This document shows positions 37,901 to 50,327 of a DNA stretch of 64,000 bases, in pieces. Made by a program: the position numbers and the translations under genes. Source of the stretch: Lucifuga dentata. Its lineage: Eukaryota; Chordata; Actinopteri; Ophidiiformes; Bythitidae. The stretch is taken from assembly GCA_014773175.1 (NCBI GenBank), contig VXCM01000045.1:264453-328452 (forward strand), read 5' to 3'. Numbering within the stretch: position 1 is the stretch's first letter; every line of letters begins with the position of its first letter. The notes under the pieces were generated by a model. It made no database searches. It was not told the DNA's origin and saw only the letters and a list, made by a program, of their open reading frames with translations.

Positions 37901-40900
37901 CCTTGGGCATGATGACTGAGTGAGAGAACTGCAGTGTCGCAGCCAGAAGACTAGTACGTATGAAACACAACAAAGAGGCAGTGGGAGATATAATGAGCGC
38001 TATAGGATCCCAGCATCCTTTTACCCTCTCTCCATCATAAGTGAAGCTCCCGCTCTCATCCTCGGTCCTGTGTCTGCTGGAGGAAGGAGCACAAACAATT
38101 AGCTGAGACAAGCCGTTTGGATTATGTGCTCAACCAAAGCAATCAGACAGCTGTGGTTAAAAGAATGAGCTTCAAAATGCCAGTTGCCCAGTTAGAGGGG
38201 AAGGGAGGGTCAGTGGTCCTGACAGTCTTAACAAGATGACAGAATTTATAAAGCACTGCTGTTAAAGAATATAGTTACCTGCGGTGTAGCCCTTATAATA
38301 AGGCCACATGGGGCTTCTTCCATATTCCCTCTGTATTTGTTTTCTTTTGCCTCATATTCTTTTGTTGTGCCTCTTGCTCCTCAGCGTAATGGTTGGTGCT
38401 GGAGGAAATTCTCCAATCGTCTTTGATCTTCGCCTGGTTTTCGATAATTTTTTGACAGAAATCTCATTTTATCCCTTTTTGTTTTCTCCTTCTTTGTTCC
38501 ATTTGGTTCCCCTTTTATTCCATCTTTAAATAGGACTCAATATTTTGTCATTGTGAACTTGCAAAGGAAAAGAATGGGTCCTGTCAGGGGCTCCGAGCTT
38601 GCTAGACAACTTGCCCCAACATTTCAAGTGAGAATTGGACTCTTGCCGTTTGCACAGATGATATATAATTCATGCAGGGGTGTGAGAGAGGTGTCAATGT
38701 GTCAGGGGGTAGAAGAAATGCAAAAGTGTTACTGTTTCCTGGCCAAGAGATGCTGGATTTCTTTGCTGCGATTCTGCAGCTGTACTTAGAGTGGAAAGAG
38801 GAGGATGAACTTCATCAAATGATCATCTGTGCCTGCCTTGAAGTCATAGTGACCACACTTATCAAAGACTTGTCTGCCCTTATGTTTTATTCATCTTTTA
38901 TGAGACAACCATACTTAAATTATTTAAGTGCATTGATTCGGTATGTATACAAGCTTGTCTACGCTTGTGCTCACAACTGCTTTGCTGCATTATCAATAGA
39001 CATACACAAACACTCTGTTTTTCATTGCTTTTTTTTTTTTATTAAGTCATTAATAGTGTAATGCATGTGTGAGGCCATTGTGAGGCCTTTTCATAAGCTG
39101 TACATTTTAGGCTGTTATGGGGTGCCTTATTTGCAATGCTTAATTTAAGATTACAGGAATGCGTAGTATATTTCCTGACAGCTGACAGAATCAAAATCTA
39201 TATCTATATTTATGTCAGTGAAGAATGACTGATTGATCATTTCATTGTCCAGTTGGATTTCTTTGCTATGTCAGAAATTCTTTATTTAACGTAGCTAAGT
39301 TTTAGCTAGTAGTTAATATGAATATAATACAAAAGCTAGTTTCATCAGTTAGCAAGTTGGATCAGTTGGACAGCATATGCTGTCTTTATTGTTCATAAAA
39401 GTATAATAATCTTTCATCATTCAAAAATCATCATAAACTTACTATGTCAAGTCTCAATTTTAGGAAAAAATTGTTAAATTACAAAAGTCACAGTCCAGTG
39501 ATCAGTCTAGTCAAATATCAGAACTCAGGTCAATCCTTGAGATTTGTTCTCCTTGTCCTTTAATCCACAGAAAATCATCTTGGTTCCTGCTAGATCCTCT
39601 CATGGTCATCTTTTCCATCTTTTTCATTTCTTTTTTCCTTTTCTCTTCCATTCCTTTTTTATACTACCACCACAGTTGATCTTAGCAAAATAGCAAACTA
39701 TCTTACATCAAAACAACATAGTCCACTTAAAATTATGAAACTTATCTACGGTTGTATTTCAATTAATAACCTGTGAGTATTATTTTATGTGTAGTACCTC
39801 AGTATTTTCTGTATAGAACAAAAATTTTTACACAAACTTTTCTACTGTTTGTCAAGCGTTTTCTGCATATCCTTCTAGGATTCGGGACAAACAAAAACAC
39901 ACTGAATGTTTCTAACCATTTTTTTTATTATGGCTGTGTGAAGTGAAGAGCCACCAAATTCACTAGTGTCTAATTGAAATACGTATATTAAAAAAAACTT
40001 AGGTGCACAGTGGTGTCCTCACAGTGTTCACTGTGAATAAGACATTTTTATATTTATTTTATATTTTAAATGGACACTTTGTGGGTCTATCACAGTATTT
40101 GCATGCTGGTGTGGCTGCAGCCTGGCTCAGCCTGAGTGTTAACAGTTTCTTTTAAACAGCATAAAAATTTATCAGCATTTAAATGTAGAAATTAGCTTCT
40201 AATGGTGGGCCATTATTGGATCCAATTAGTTAATGGGTTTATTTCTAAAGTCCTCCAGTGAAGATGGATGTCTTTTTCCTGTGAGATTTTAAGCCATTAA
40301 ACCAAAGATTCTGACATTCTCCAAGTGACAATGAAGACTTTTGGCTCCAGAGAGAGCAATTATATCAGTCAGTCTTGATAGCTTTGTCCTCCATCTAGAG
40401 AAATTAAATTCACAGACTCTATTATACAGGCTAAAAACCCTAGAGGACCTTGTTGTGGCACCATGCAATTTACGTCTATATCTCACTATTCACCCTATAC
40501 ATCCCACACCTCCATGTGTATATGTATTTCTGTTTGAGGTGTGACCATGATTCCTCAAATAATGAGCGCTCTCTGGTTGACATGCTAAATCAAAATCCAG
40601 GTTCATATGTGTTTGTTGAAAAGAGTTCAGGTAAAACATGGGAAGGCAATTTACTTAATGCAAATAGTTATAACACCAAGAAGAAGAGCTTCTAGAGTCA
40701 ACAACTCTGTCTGTCGTTTCATCAACAGCTACCTCATCCCTGAACTCCCAGCTCCAGCACCTGCAGCAGCTCCAGCAGATACAGCAGCAGCACCACCACC
40801 AGCAGCAACAACAGCAACAGCAGCAACACCATCACCAACAAACCCACTCTCACTCCCACTCCCAGAACCAGCTGTCATCCCAGCAGCACATGACCCCGCC

Positions 40901-43900
40901 TAGTCAGCAGCAGTCCTCTGTCCCATCCCCTGGCTCTGCGTCCTCCTCCGCCTCTGGTCACCCACATCAGTCCCCGCCCCACCGGCCCAACCAATCACCG
41001 GCTCGCAATCTGCCTTCACCTGTCACCCCACCCATGCCTTTGCCGGTAAGTCTGCAGGCTAAGATGCGATCGTGTTTTCTTGTTAAAGGCGCAATCCTTG
41101 ATACAAAAAAATATTATTATTATTATCATTAGTATCTTTTTCTTAATGTGTTACATGATGGTTCAAAACTGAAGTGTGCAAATTACATGATTCTCATTCA
41201 GAAAATGTATTTCTTAAAGCTTGAAGTGTGTATTTGAATAATGTCGTTGATGGTGTGATTTTGGGCAGGCCAACCTTGAGAAAACAATGCTTAAGCAGTA
41301 TACGCAGTACTAGATTCTCTGTCAGCACTTCATCTTTATCAAGTAGCAGCATTTGAATGGAGGCTGTCAGCTCTTCTGTCTATTAGAATATGCATCTTGT
41401 TGCCCAAGTCAGTACGTGCTTCAGCACATCAAAGCTCTCTACCAGGCCAGTACCACAACTCATAGCCTCTTGCAACCAATTCAGGAGGGATTCTAAGGTT
41501 ATCTGTTCTGTGTTTTTCAGCTGTAATCAGTCCCTTTATCTTTGCTGCTCTTCCTGCTCAACCTCCTTTTTAGTCACTTTGTCTGTCCATCCATCTCTGC
41601 CCTTCTGTCTGTCTGGTTGTCACTGTGTGACGATAATAACCTATTTTATATCCCTGTGGTTTCATTTCTGGTGGAGACTGGCCAGGGTCGCCTTTCTGTC
41701 CCTGGTCACATTCATCAGCGTCAGACCCTTATTGGGTTGTGGTGCAACCTTCTTTATGGCCAGGATGCGTTGGGCTATTTGTTTCCCCCTTGCAGCCCTC
41801 TCCGGTCCTGTCACGGCCTAGTGAGACTCAGCAGGAAAAACAGCCTCTGGATTTAATGGCCTCCAAAGGCTAGCTGTTGCCTCATACCAAACACTGGCCA
41901 CTCTGACACTGGGAACAAGGGCTACAGACCAACATACAGAGTCACATTTTAAGTTTGTATCAGGTCAGCATACAAAGACTTCACTTCCTATATGATAGAT
42001 AGCAGATTTCCTCAGATGATCTATTGTCAGACTGTCTTAGGTATTGATCTGTGATTTGCTAGGAACCCATCAGTTTGTTAAATTTCCAAAAATCTCTGTC
42101 ACAAGAGCAAACGCAAACAGACAGCAGAAGCCACGTTTGTCAGACATGCCCACTGCATTGATGAGACTGAGACCCTCAGCTTTATATAGATTGTCTTTTC
42201 TAAAAGAAGTACCGAGGCTGATTATGATGACTGAGGACAGACCTCCCTTGAGGGAGGCCAAAGGGGCCACATCAGGTATCATTAGGATATTGCCTCATCA
42301 AATAGGATTAAGGAGTGTGTGTTTGTGTGTATATGTGCACACATCCACAATGTGTGGGAGAAGCAGAATGGATGTAAAAGGTTTAGTTTCTCTGGGTCAG
42401 TGCTGGGGTATGTGACCATGTCACCCAGTGAGGGGCTCGCCCAAGGACAGGCCTCGGCCTCCACACCCACTCAAGTATACAATAGGATTTAAACCTCAGC
42501 TCCTTTTCTGTTCAGACCGGTGATTGGATTTTCAGTCCCAGAATCACTGAGCATCTCATTGATTATTTCCTACAAACACACGTGAACTGCCTCTGTCACC
42601 CTGACTGGCCTTTTGTGTGTTTTAATTGAAGACACAGACAAGCATTACCAGCATATCCATGTTTTACCCAGAGGAACTGTTGTGCAATAAAGTCAGCTCA
42701 TAATTACCATAATACAATCAGTATTACACAGATAACCACCCCAATGCCAGACTGTCATTACTCAGACGCACAAAATCAGCGAACCATTACACTATTTGCT
42801 GGAAATACAGTGCCGAGCCGCAGAGAGACAAACACTCATTATGTTACAATTAATGTCCCATTGTAATTTTCTTCTCATGGGAGGTGTGTGATATTCTTCA
42901 TGAACTCATAGCGAGGAAATCCTGAGCATTCATTACATCCCTAATGTTATTAGTGTTTGGTGTTTTTAATTTGTGAGGCAAAATTCATTAATTGGCTCAT
43001 TAATATCCTAATACAAATACAAAAGACACGACAACTGACTGTCCCCTTGAGTCAATGGTCTAAATGTGGATTACTACAGCTACTACAGCTAATTTGGTTG
43101 AATGGCATGAGAATTTACCTTTCTACTCCGCCCCTGTTGCCCACACCTCTCTGCCTCCCACCATGTACAGTAAGATGCGGCCTGTGGCTGTCTGAAATAG
43201 CCACCGCAGTGATGACAAATAGACAGGAGGAGATTATGAAATTTGCTTAAGTGTGTTAATGGGCTGATTGCGGGAGCCCGCTGGATTTTGCTGGAAGTTG
43301 ATTGATTAGAGCTGCGGGTTTTCTCCACGCCCGGAGAGCTCAGGGATTTGAGTGGGTAAAGGCGCTCGCCAAGTCTGTTACACCGGAATTGATCTTAATT
43401 AGATCTGAAAGACCTGCCACAGCAGAATGGTCGCGGCGATTAAAATGAAAAACAGGAGAAATTACTGATCAAATTAATCATAATGTCGGGCTACAGCTGT
43501 AGGTCTGGTGTAATTTGCCACTCCAGTGAGTTACATCAGCCCAGGCAGGGAGAGGAGAGGCAGTACATACTGATCCGTGGCAGTGGGAAGCTTAGGCCAG
43601 CCTATCAATGCTCTTATTCCAGTTTGTATGCCCAGACCCTCCTGACCCTGTTGCGCCATCCAGTGGAGTCCCATCTCTCTCTCTCTCTCTCTCTCTCTGA
43701 TGAAACTGTGCAGAATCTTCCTACATTGACTTCCTCCCTCTGTACTCTGTTGTCACTGTTTTGGGAGCAAAACAGCAGAATCTTGTACTACATGATACTG
43801 TCTCAGCCATTTTTGCCACAACTGTCTTGTCGCCAGCATGTTGTGTGTTCACTAATAGACTCTGACCTTGCTTCGGTGGCTGGCTGGCTGGTTTCAGGGC

Positions 43901-46900
43901 CCGGCGGAGACTGGAGCGTCCTATCTTCCTCCTTCGTCACACTCCCGCTGTCTGTCTGTGCGTCTGTCTCCACTCCCCCTCTTGTCGTCTCCCTGGTTGC
44001 TGTCAGAGTCCAACGCTGGGCCTGTCCACTCTCCATCCACACACTCACAGGGGTAATTACGGCCTAGAGGCCTGCCTCCTATCCCTGAGCGCCACAATTT
44101 ACCACCAAAACGTCCACAGACATCTCTCTTCTTCCACACTGCACCCCGACATCACAGGACCGCAGGGCCTCAGACCCACAAGTGCTGCAATTACCTGAGC
44201 CTCTCCTCTATCCTTTTCTCATTCTCTCTTTCTCTTCTCACTCTCTCTTGCTCTCTCTTCTCTCTCTTGCTCTCCTTTCTACCCCTTGGCTCCCACACTA
44301 CTCCCTGGCAATCAGCCTTCATTAGAAGCCTCTGGTGAAAACCCATTGTCACCAAGGTCAGCGGATGCCAACTACAACGGCCTTTCAGATGCCTGGCTGT
44401 CTGCACTCTCCGTCTCTCCTCACCTCTTTGCCATCGTCCCCTCCTCCCTTCTCCATTCACCCCACCGTCTCAGACCCACCCCTACTGCTTTTGTCTCCCG
44501 CTGAGGCCCCTTCAGACAGCCATGTCACCTTTTTCTACCGCAGTACACTTTTATTTAAGTCAGCTGCTGTTAAAATCACCACTATCCAATTTTCTCAAAA
44601 TGTCTCTTTATGGTTAGTGGGTGTTTCTCCTATTATATTAACATGAGTATTAAATGGGCCTCGGACATCGATTAATTGATTTTCCAGATCAGCTCCACAT
44701 CTATTCAATTTAGAAAAACGGATGACCATCGTTCTGAAAAGTATTAAATCAAACTTAAAATGACATGCTTAAACATAAACCCAATGGCTCATTCAGTGTC
44801 TTGTCAGTGAAACTGGCGATACATAAGGAACACTTTGAGGAAAGAGTCCATTATCTACATAGTATGTGTCATAACTCAGCTGTGATGTCTGAGTTGGAAA
44901 AAAGATCCTGCAGTTTGTGAGTCAAATTTAAATTTTACAGTGAGTACTTGTTTTGTTCTTTAACATAAATATGCTTTTTTCCCTTTTACATTGACATCTG
45001 AGCATTATCACTGTTTAAAAGTCACTATTTTCTAATAAAACCTTTACATACAGTATTTGTAAATGGCATGTGGGAGCAGGCTGTGTTTAAATGGCTGTGC
45101 TGCTAGTTGTGTGGTTTAGAGCATGAACAGGCCCTCACCCCTTCAGCAGCTCAGCCCCTTATTAATGCACAGGAGATCCGGCTCTTAAGAAGGCAGAAAA
45201 TTGCCTTACATAACAAGCGCTCCACAATTTAGAAATACAAATGTGCACTGTTGACTGAAGCAGAAAATAAGACTGTTGCCCATCAACAGCACCACATTTC
45301 ATATGAATAATTATAAAGCATGCAAGCTAGATGAGGAAAACAACCTGACCATGACAGCTCTACTACTTTTATTTACTTCAAATGAGGGATTAGACAGGGA
45401 GAAAATCTACAGACTTAAGGACCAGCGATGAGCCCAGAATTTCTAAATAAGGAGAAACTCAAATTTATCATATTTCAGAAGGAGCAACTGGCTCGTTTTT
45501 GAGTGTCCTGGCATTTTCAGTTTTAAAAATAGCTTGCATTAACTTTTTGACTTTATGTCCAACTCTTTGAATTTCCAGAACTGACTGAGTTGATATTTTC
45601 TTTGCCTTTTTGAGGTCTGTTTTTCTTCCATCACGGGCAGTTTTAATCTCATGGAGGACAGAGGGCTTCCAGTTCGGACACCCAGCAGAAAGACACACAG
45701 CTCCCTGATCACCCACATACACACTCGGGGCAACACACATTATACACCCACAGGGGAGCCCTCAGATGGAGCACCAAGCTAGGGCTCACCTAACAGTGGA
45801 TAAGGAATAGGGTTTCTTTAATTATGAGGAAGGCTGTGACATTGAGTTCCCCCCTTCCTCCCAGACACTGTCTAAGTGCTCCGCTCCGCTGAGGAGGCCA
45901 GTCCCCCCGCGGGGCGCGATTCCACTGCCTGTAATTTCTGATGCCCATTAGTGACCGCAAACAGAGCGCTGGGCTCACACATGGAACACAGACACACGGC
46001 GCTACCACACTGTTAAAAGACCCTTTTAATGCAGTGTTATTGCATTATGCCCTGCTCATAGCCCAAGTCAAAAGTCCCATTTATGATCCCTGCGGAATAT
46101 CCGAAATTCTTCTTCCACAGTATTAGTTACCTGAGGCATATTTGGTATATATTTTTTGGAATGTATCGTCTGCTGCTTTAATTGAAATTTCTCAAAACTA
46201 TATTCTGATGCATTTTGCGTTTTTGCTGGTAGGTGATTTCATGCCCTATTTGATTAGAAGAGGGAATGCAAAATTAATGGTTTTGTAAATGAACTTTACT
46301 AGATTGCCAGACCAGTGCATTTTCTTAAGTCAACTTCTCAAAACGGGGGGGAGCCTCAGAAGTCAATACACCAGTAATCAATACAAAGATGTCTGTAAAT
46401 GTCATCAATTCATTTCTCCACTTATGCTGATTTAGCTAGTGCCAAAGACTGTGTACGTTTTGGAGAAAAAGAGAGAGAGTGAAGCAGAGAAAGAGTGAGA
46501 ACAAGGGAGGGCAGCAGGCAGATTTATCGATCAAGGGTGACCACATCTTAGCCACAGAGCCCCTCTCTCGTGATTAATCTTAGGACTTAGAGTTGACCAA
46601 TGACACATGACAGGCCTCCCCCCCTCAAACTCCTCCATTTCTCTTCATTACTGGCTGTGTTTTTGGACACCACAGTGGAGAGTAATCATTTACCTTTATT
46701 GTGTTTATAAAGCTATGGCATGGATGACCCTTCCTATATTGAATTGAGGACATCAAAAGATCACTGGACATTGATTAGGAGGATATTAAAGTCATTCAAA
46801 TGCTATATTTATATGTCAAACAACAGCAGAGTGAAAAGAGATGCCATTTCCTCCCTAAATGAAAACGAATGGGATGTATTTGCTTCAGATGAAATAGAAT

Positions 46901-49900
46901 TCCTAAAATCAAGAAAGATGGTTTATTACATATTGAATATTTGAGGTAATTGCCATCCAGAGGTTAGAGAGAGCTTCTTTAATGATATGTCAAAATAATG
47001 CAGTGTTCACAATTTCTTTATAGTCTGATCTTAGTAGTCTACTACTCACTTTCATTTTCACACAACCAAAAAGTAACCAGGTATCAACTTTAAAGATATC
47101 CAGAGCAGCAGGAGATTTACTGCAATATTTGGTTTAAAGCTGCTGTGAATTTCAACCTGACACTACTATGGTACAGAAATAACTGCACCAAATATGTCAC
47201 ATCATGAGCTGAAATGGTCAGCACTTTCTTGTAGATGCTTAATCACCAAGTACTTTCAAATTTAATACATCTGGAAACAGCTAAATATTATAGATCATTC
47301 CTCAGGAAGAGAAATAGTGGAACAGGAATGTTGTATAACTTGTATTTTTACTCGCGGTGTCCCCTAACCGGAGGAAATATACTGCCGCCATGATTGATGA
47401 CAAAGAACCTGCTCTGAACCTCGGTGCCTCACAATTATCAACCAATGGGCCGAAGCAGATTTTATGTAATGATTAAAGCTGCTGCTAATTTCACATGAAG
47501 GTAATGAGTGGAGAGATTGACGGCCACTGTCCAACACTCCATCATTCCTTTATAGTTAGTTTGAACATTTTCACGACTCTTTTCCTCCTTCATTTGCATT
47601 TTGCCTCATTAGGTATGGCCATTTCTGAGGCTGCCTGGGATATCCATTTCCTGGAGCTAATGCATTTTATTTGATCAGCCAAACCTCCTTAGTTAACTAG
47701 CTGTCATTCTGGGATTTCATATGACATCACTCCATTAAGCACCCACCGACATCACCTCCGCGTCCACGCCCGCCGCCACCACCATCCCTCCTCTGCCTCC
47801 AACAATTACAATGTCCGACCGTCACCTGATGCACTGTTATTGTATATTGCGGGTGTTATCTGCCCTGGTTGTTCTATCTGTCTTTCACTTCCCAATATTT
47901 TTCTCAATAATGGCTCTTTTTAGGGTTTATTTTTCACAACGGATGGAACAGAGGCCCAGTGGTGAGCAATAGCCGGTGCTCAGAGGGCTCAAAGTGCACA
48001 ACCACAGTGTGAGCCCCTGCCAACCATGGGACCAAAGGTGTTTTGGAGGGCCTAATGGCATTTTGGTGTTCATAAGCACCGTGGATGTGAGGGGGGGGGA
48101 GAGTCAGCAGAGTCCTGACAGACAGAGAGCATGTTTTCTCATGTCACAGCTGATTACATTCACTCCGGAGTGAGGAAAGAGCAGAGAGGAGACCGAGACA
48201 TAGGGCGTGGATGAACAAGAGAAAGTTCCATATTCTTCCGGAAGAGCAGAAACAATAGTACTATTGAGTATTAATTACTCTGCCAAGGAGGTTATGTGAT
48301 CATCGAAGTTGTTTGTCTGTTTGTTAGCAGAATATCTTGTAAAGTTCTGGACAGATTTGGATCAAATTTGGAGATCGACTTTTTAATGTCGAGAGGAAGA
48401 TTAAATTTTGGAGGTGATCCGGATCATATTCTGAATCCAGGAACCAGAAAAGGTTTTTAGCCTATAAAATTAATGCTAATGAGCCAGTTTTGATGAAATT
48501 TGCCATGGTGGCTCATTTTTTAACAAAGAGGATCTGCTCATTTTGGCCTTGGGGGAGGTACTGTATGTGCAGTGTGAGTTCCTTGTTTACAATTTGATCC
48601 ACTTTGTTGCACTTTTTGGTTCAGTGATAACAATTAAAAATGATGCATTTGTTTTCATTAGACTTCCATCACCTGTAATAGTCTGAGAGACATTTTGGCA
48701 ATGCTTCTAGAACCCAGTTAAGCTGTACTCATTGTCAACTGGAAACATGACTGTACCTCTTTGGATAGTTAAGTCTTCTCATTAGCTAAGTGGCCAATTA
48801 AATTCTCTGTGGCGTTATCATTTCCATTCACATATTTTAAAGTTTGATTTTGCTGTAGAATCATAGATGAGTAGAAAATAAGTTTTATGCATGACCAAAG
48901 AGCGACACAAAGTATCTGCCTACTTCTGGCGTCTGCGCCAGTTTGTCCATTTATCTTTGCTCTTTTTGTTCTGTGCAGGCCAGAAAAGCAATTAAGTTTA
49001 AAACAGCCACATGAAAAGAGCAAACCAAGAATAAACTCCAGTTAGTTTGTGTCAGACAATTTTAGTTTCCAGGAGTCTCTCCACGGTTGCGGGGACGCTA
49101 TTTTTCCCTCTATTCTTGAGATTACACGGGTTGCTGCACCAGGTGACCCTCATGGTCAAACAGGCGATGGAGAGCCTGGTGGAGTTTAGATTCACTCCCC
49201 TTCGTACCATACTGAGAGAAGATGCATTTTTAACAATTTGCAGGCTTTTTTGTGTCAGAGACATTTATTTTGTGTTTCTGATCCCTGTGCAGCCCTGTAT
49301 ATTTGGCTATATAAAGGTGAGTTAGTGCAGAGAGTGATAGCAGTTGACCAGATGATATCACATGATATAATGGAGGTTCTGACAGCGTTTGCTCCTCCTG
49401 GATGGGAATCTAATAAACAGAAAAGAAAAACTTTAAAATTTTCCTTTTTGTCTACTCAGTTTCTCAATTGAACAAGACCTCAGATATTTTTTTTAAACAG
49501 CTGAACATCGTTTTTCTATGTTTGTGCACCCGATTAGAGTGGACAATACTGCTGAAATCCTCTTGATGTCCTTATTCATGGAGAATGAAAAGAATACAAT
49601 ACAATGCACACAGGCTCTGCAGACTGGAAGATCACTGTTTATCTCTTCCAACACAAGCAATCAGTCCTAATGCTAGGGAAAGTCTGTCATTTTGCGCCTC
49701 CCGCCGTGGTGTTGAGAGGAGTCACCGTGGCGGAAAATCACCTGTTTAGGTGTTGAACACAGCCTCGCCTCCTTATTTCTAGCCAACTGCTATCCATACT
49801 GCACATTGCCAAGAGATGCAGCAATAAAGACAACTCTCTTTTCACTGAGATTTACCAAAATAACATATCACCTAAAGTGCTATCATGGAATGAAACACAA

Positions 49901-50289
49901 TGATGATATTTCGAATAAATCTGAAGGCTTCTCTGCCAACCAATCACCTGCACTGTGACACCAAGCACAGCAGATTTCCTGAAAACTTGTGTGTAGATCT
50001 GTAGCCTCTGTTTAACTCCACATGTGGCCATGTTGGCTTTCTCTGTATCCTCGTTCACTATCACACAGCTATCACACTATCAAACACCCGTAATACTGTA
50101 TTTTCACCAACATGGATAAGTGTTGTTTCCATCTGCTCTTAAATGAATTGGTAAAGGTTTCTATTTTACATTTACCAAATCTCTCTCACCTAAACTCTAT
50201 CACAGCCTCTGTTGTAGTTACAGTACCTCTCAAAAATGACACTGTAGTCAGAAATAAAGGGGAAATTATCTGCTGATTCACTCTCATCT

Positions 50290-50327
<38 letters not shown>

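Larger units (their letters stand above)
24356..40728 (+). other. pou6f2: pou6f2 intron 3
   Basis: A 16.4-kb phase-1 intron, the largest here. It carries an AT-rich imperfect palindrome near 24468-24517, the N-flanked duplication at 25663, a hAT-like repeat at 27942, a SINE at 29441, Ns at 33091, 34133 and 34515, paired GA and CA microsatellites at 34905 and 35012, and two further repeat fragments at 35139 and 35870. Open frames here show no recognised protein family. Confidence 0.85.

Noticed and set aside
40607..40903. Ala/Pro-rich 98-codon open frame over exon 4
   Set aside because: It is the CAG repeat read in another phase; the in-frame Gln/His reading joins correctly to exons 3 and 5.
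43483..44067. A 194-codon open frame in intron 4, the longest in the window
   Set aside because: Its composition follows a TC microsatellite and CT-rich DNA, overlapping frames are open on the other strand, and no family is recognised.
46720..46944. A 74-codon frame with a protein-like composition
   Set aside because: It is AT-rich, has no recognised family and no splice signals tying it to pou6f2. Chance is more likely, though a search would settle it.
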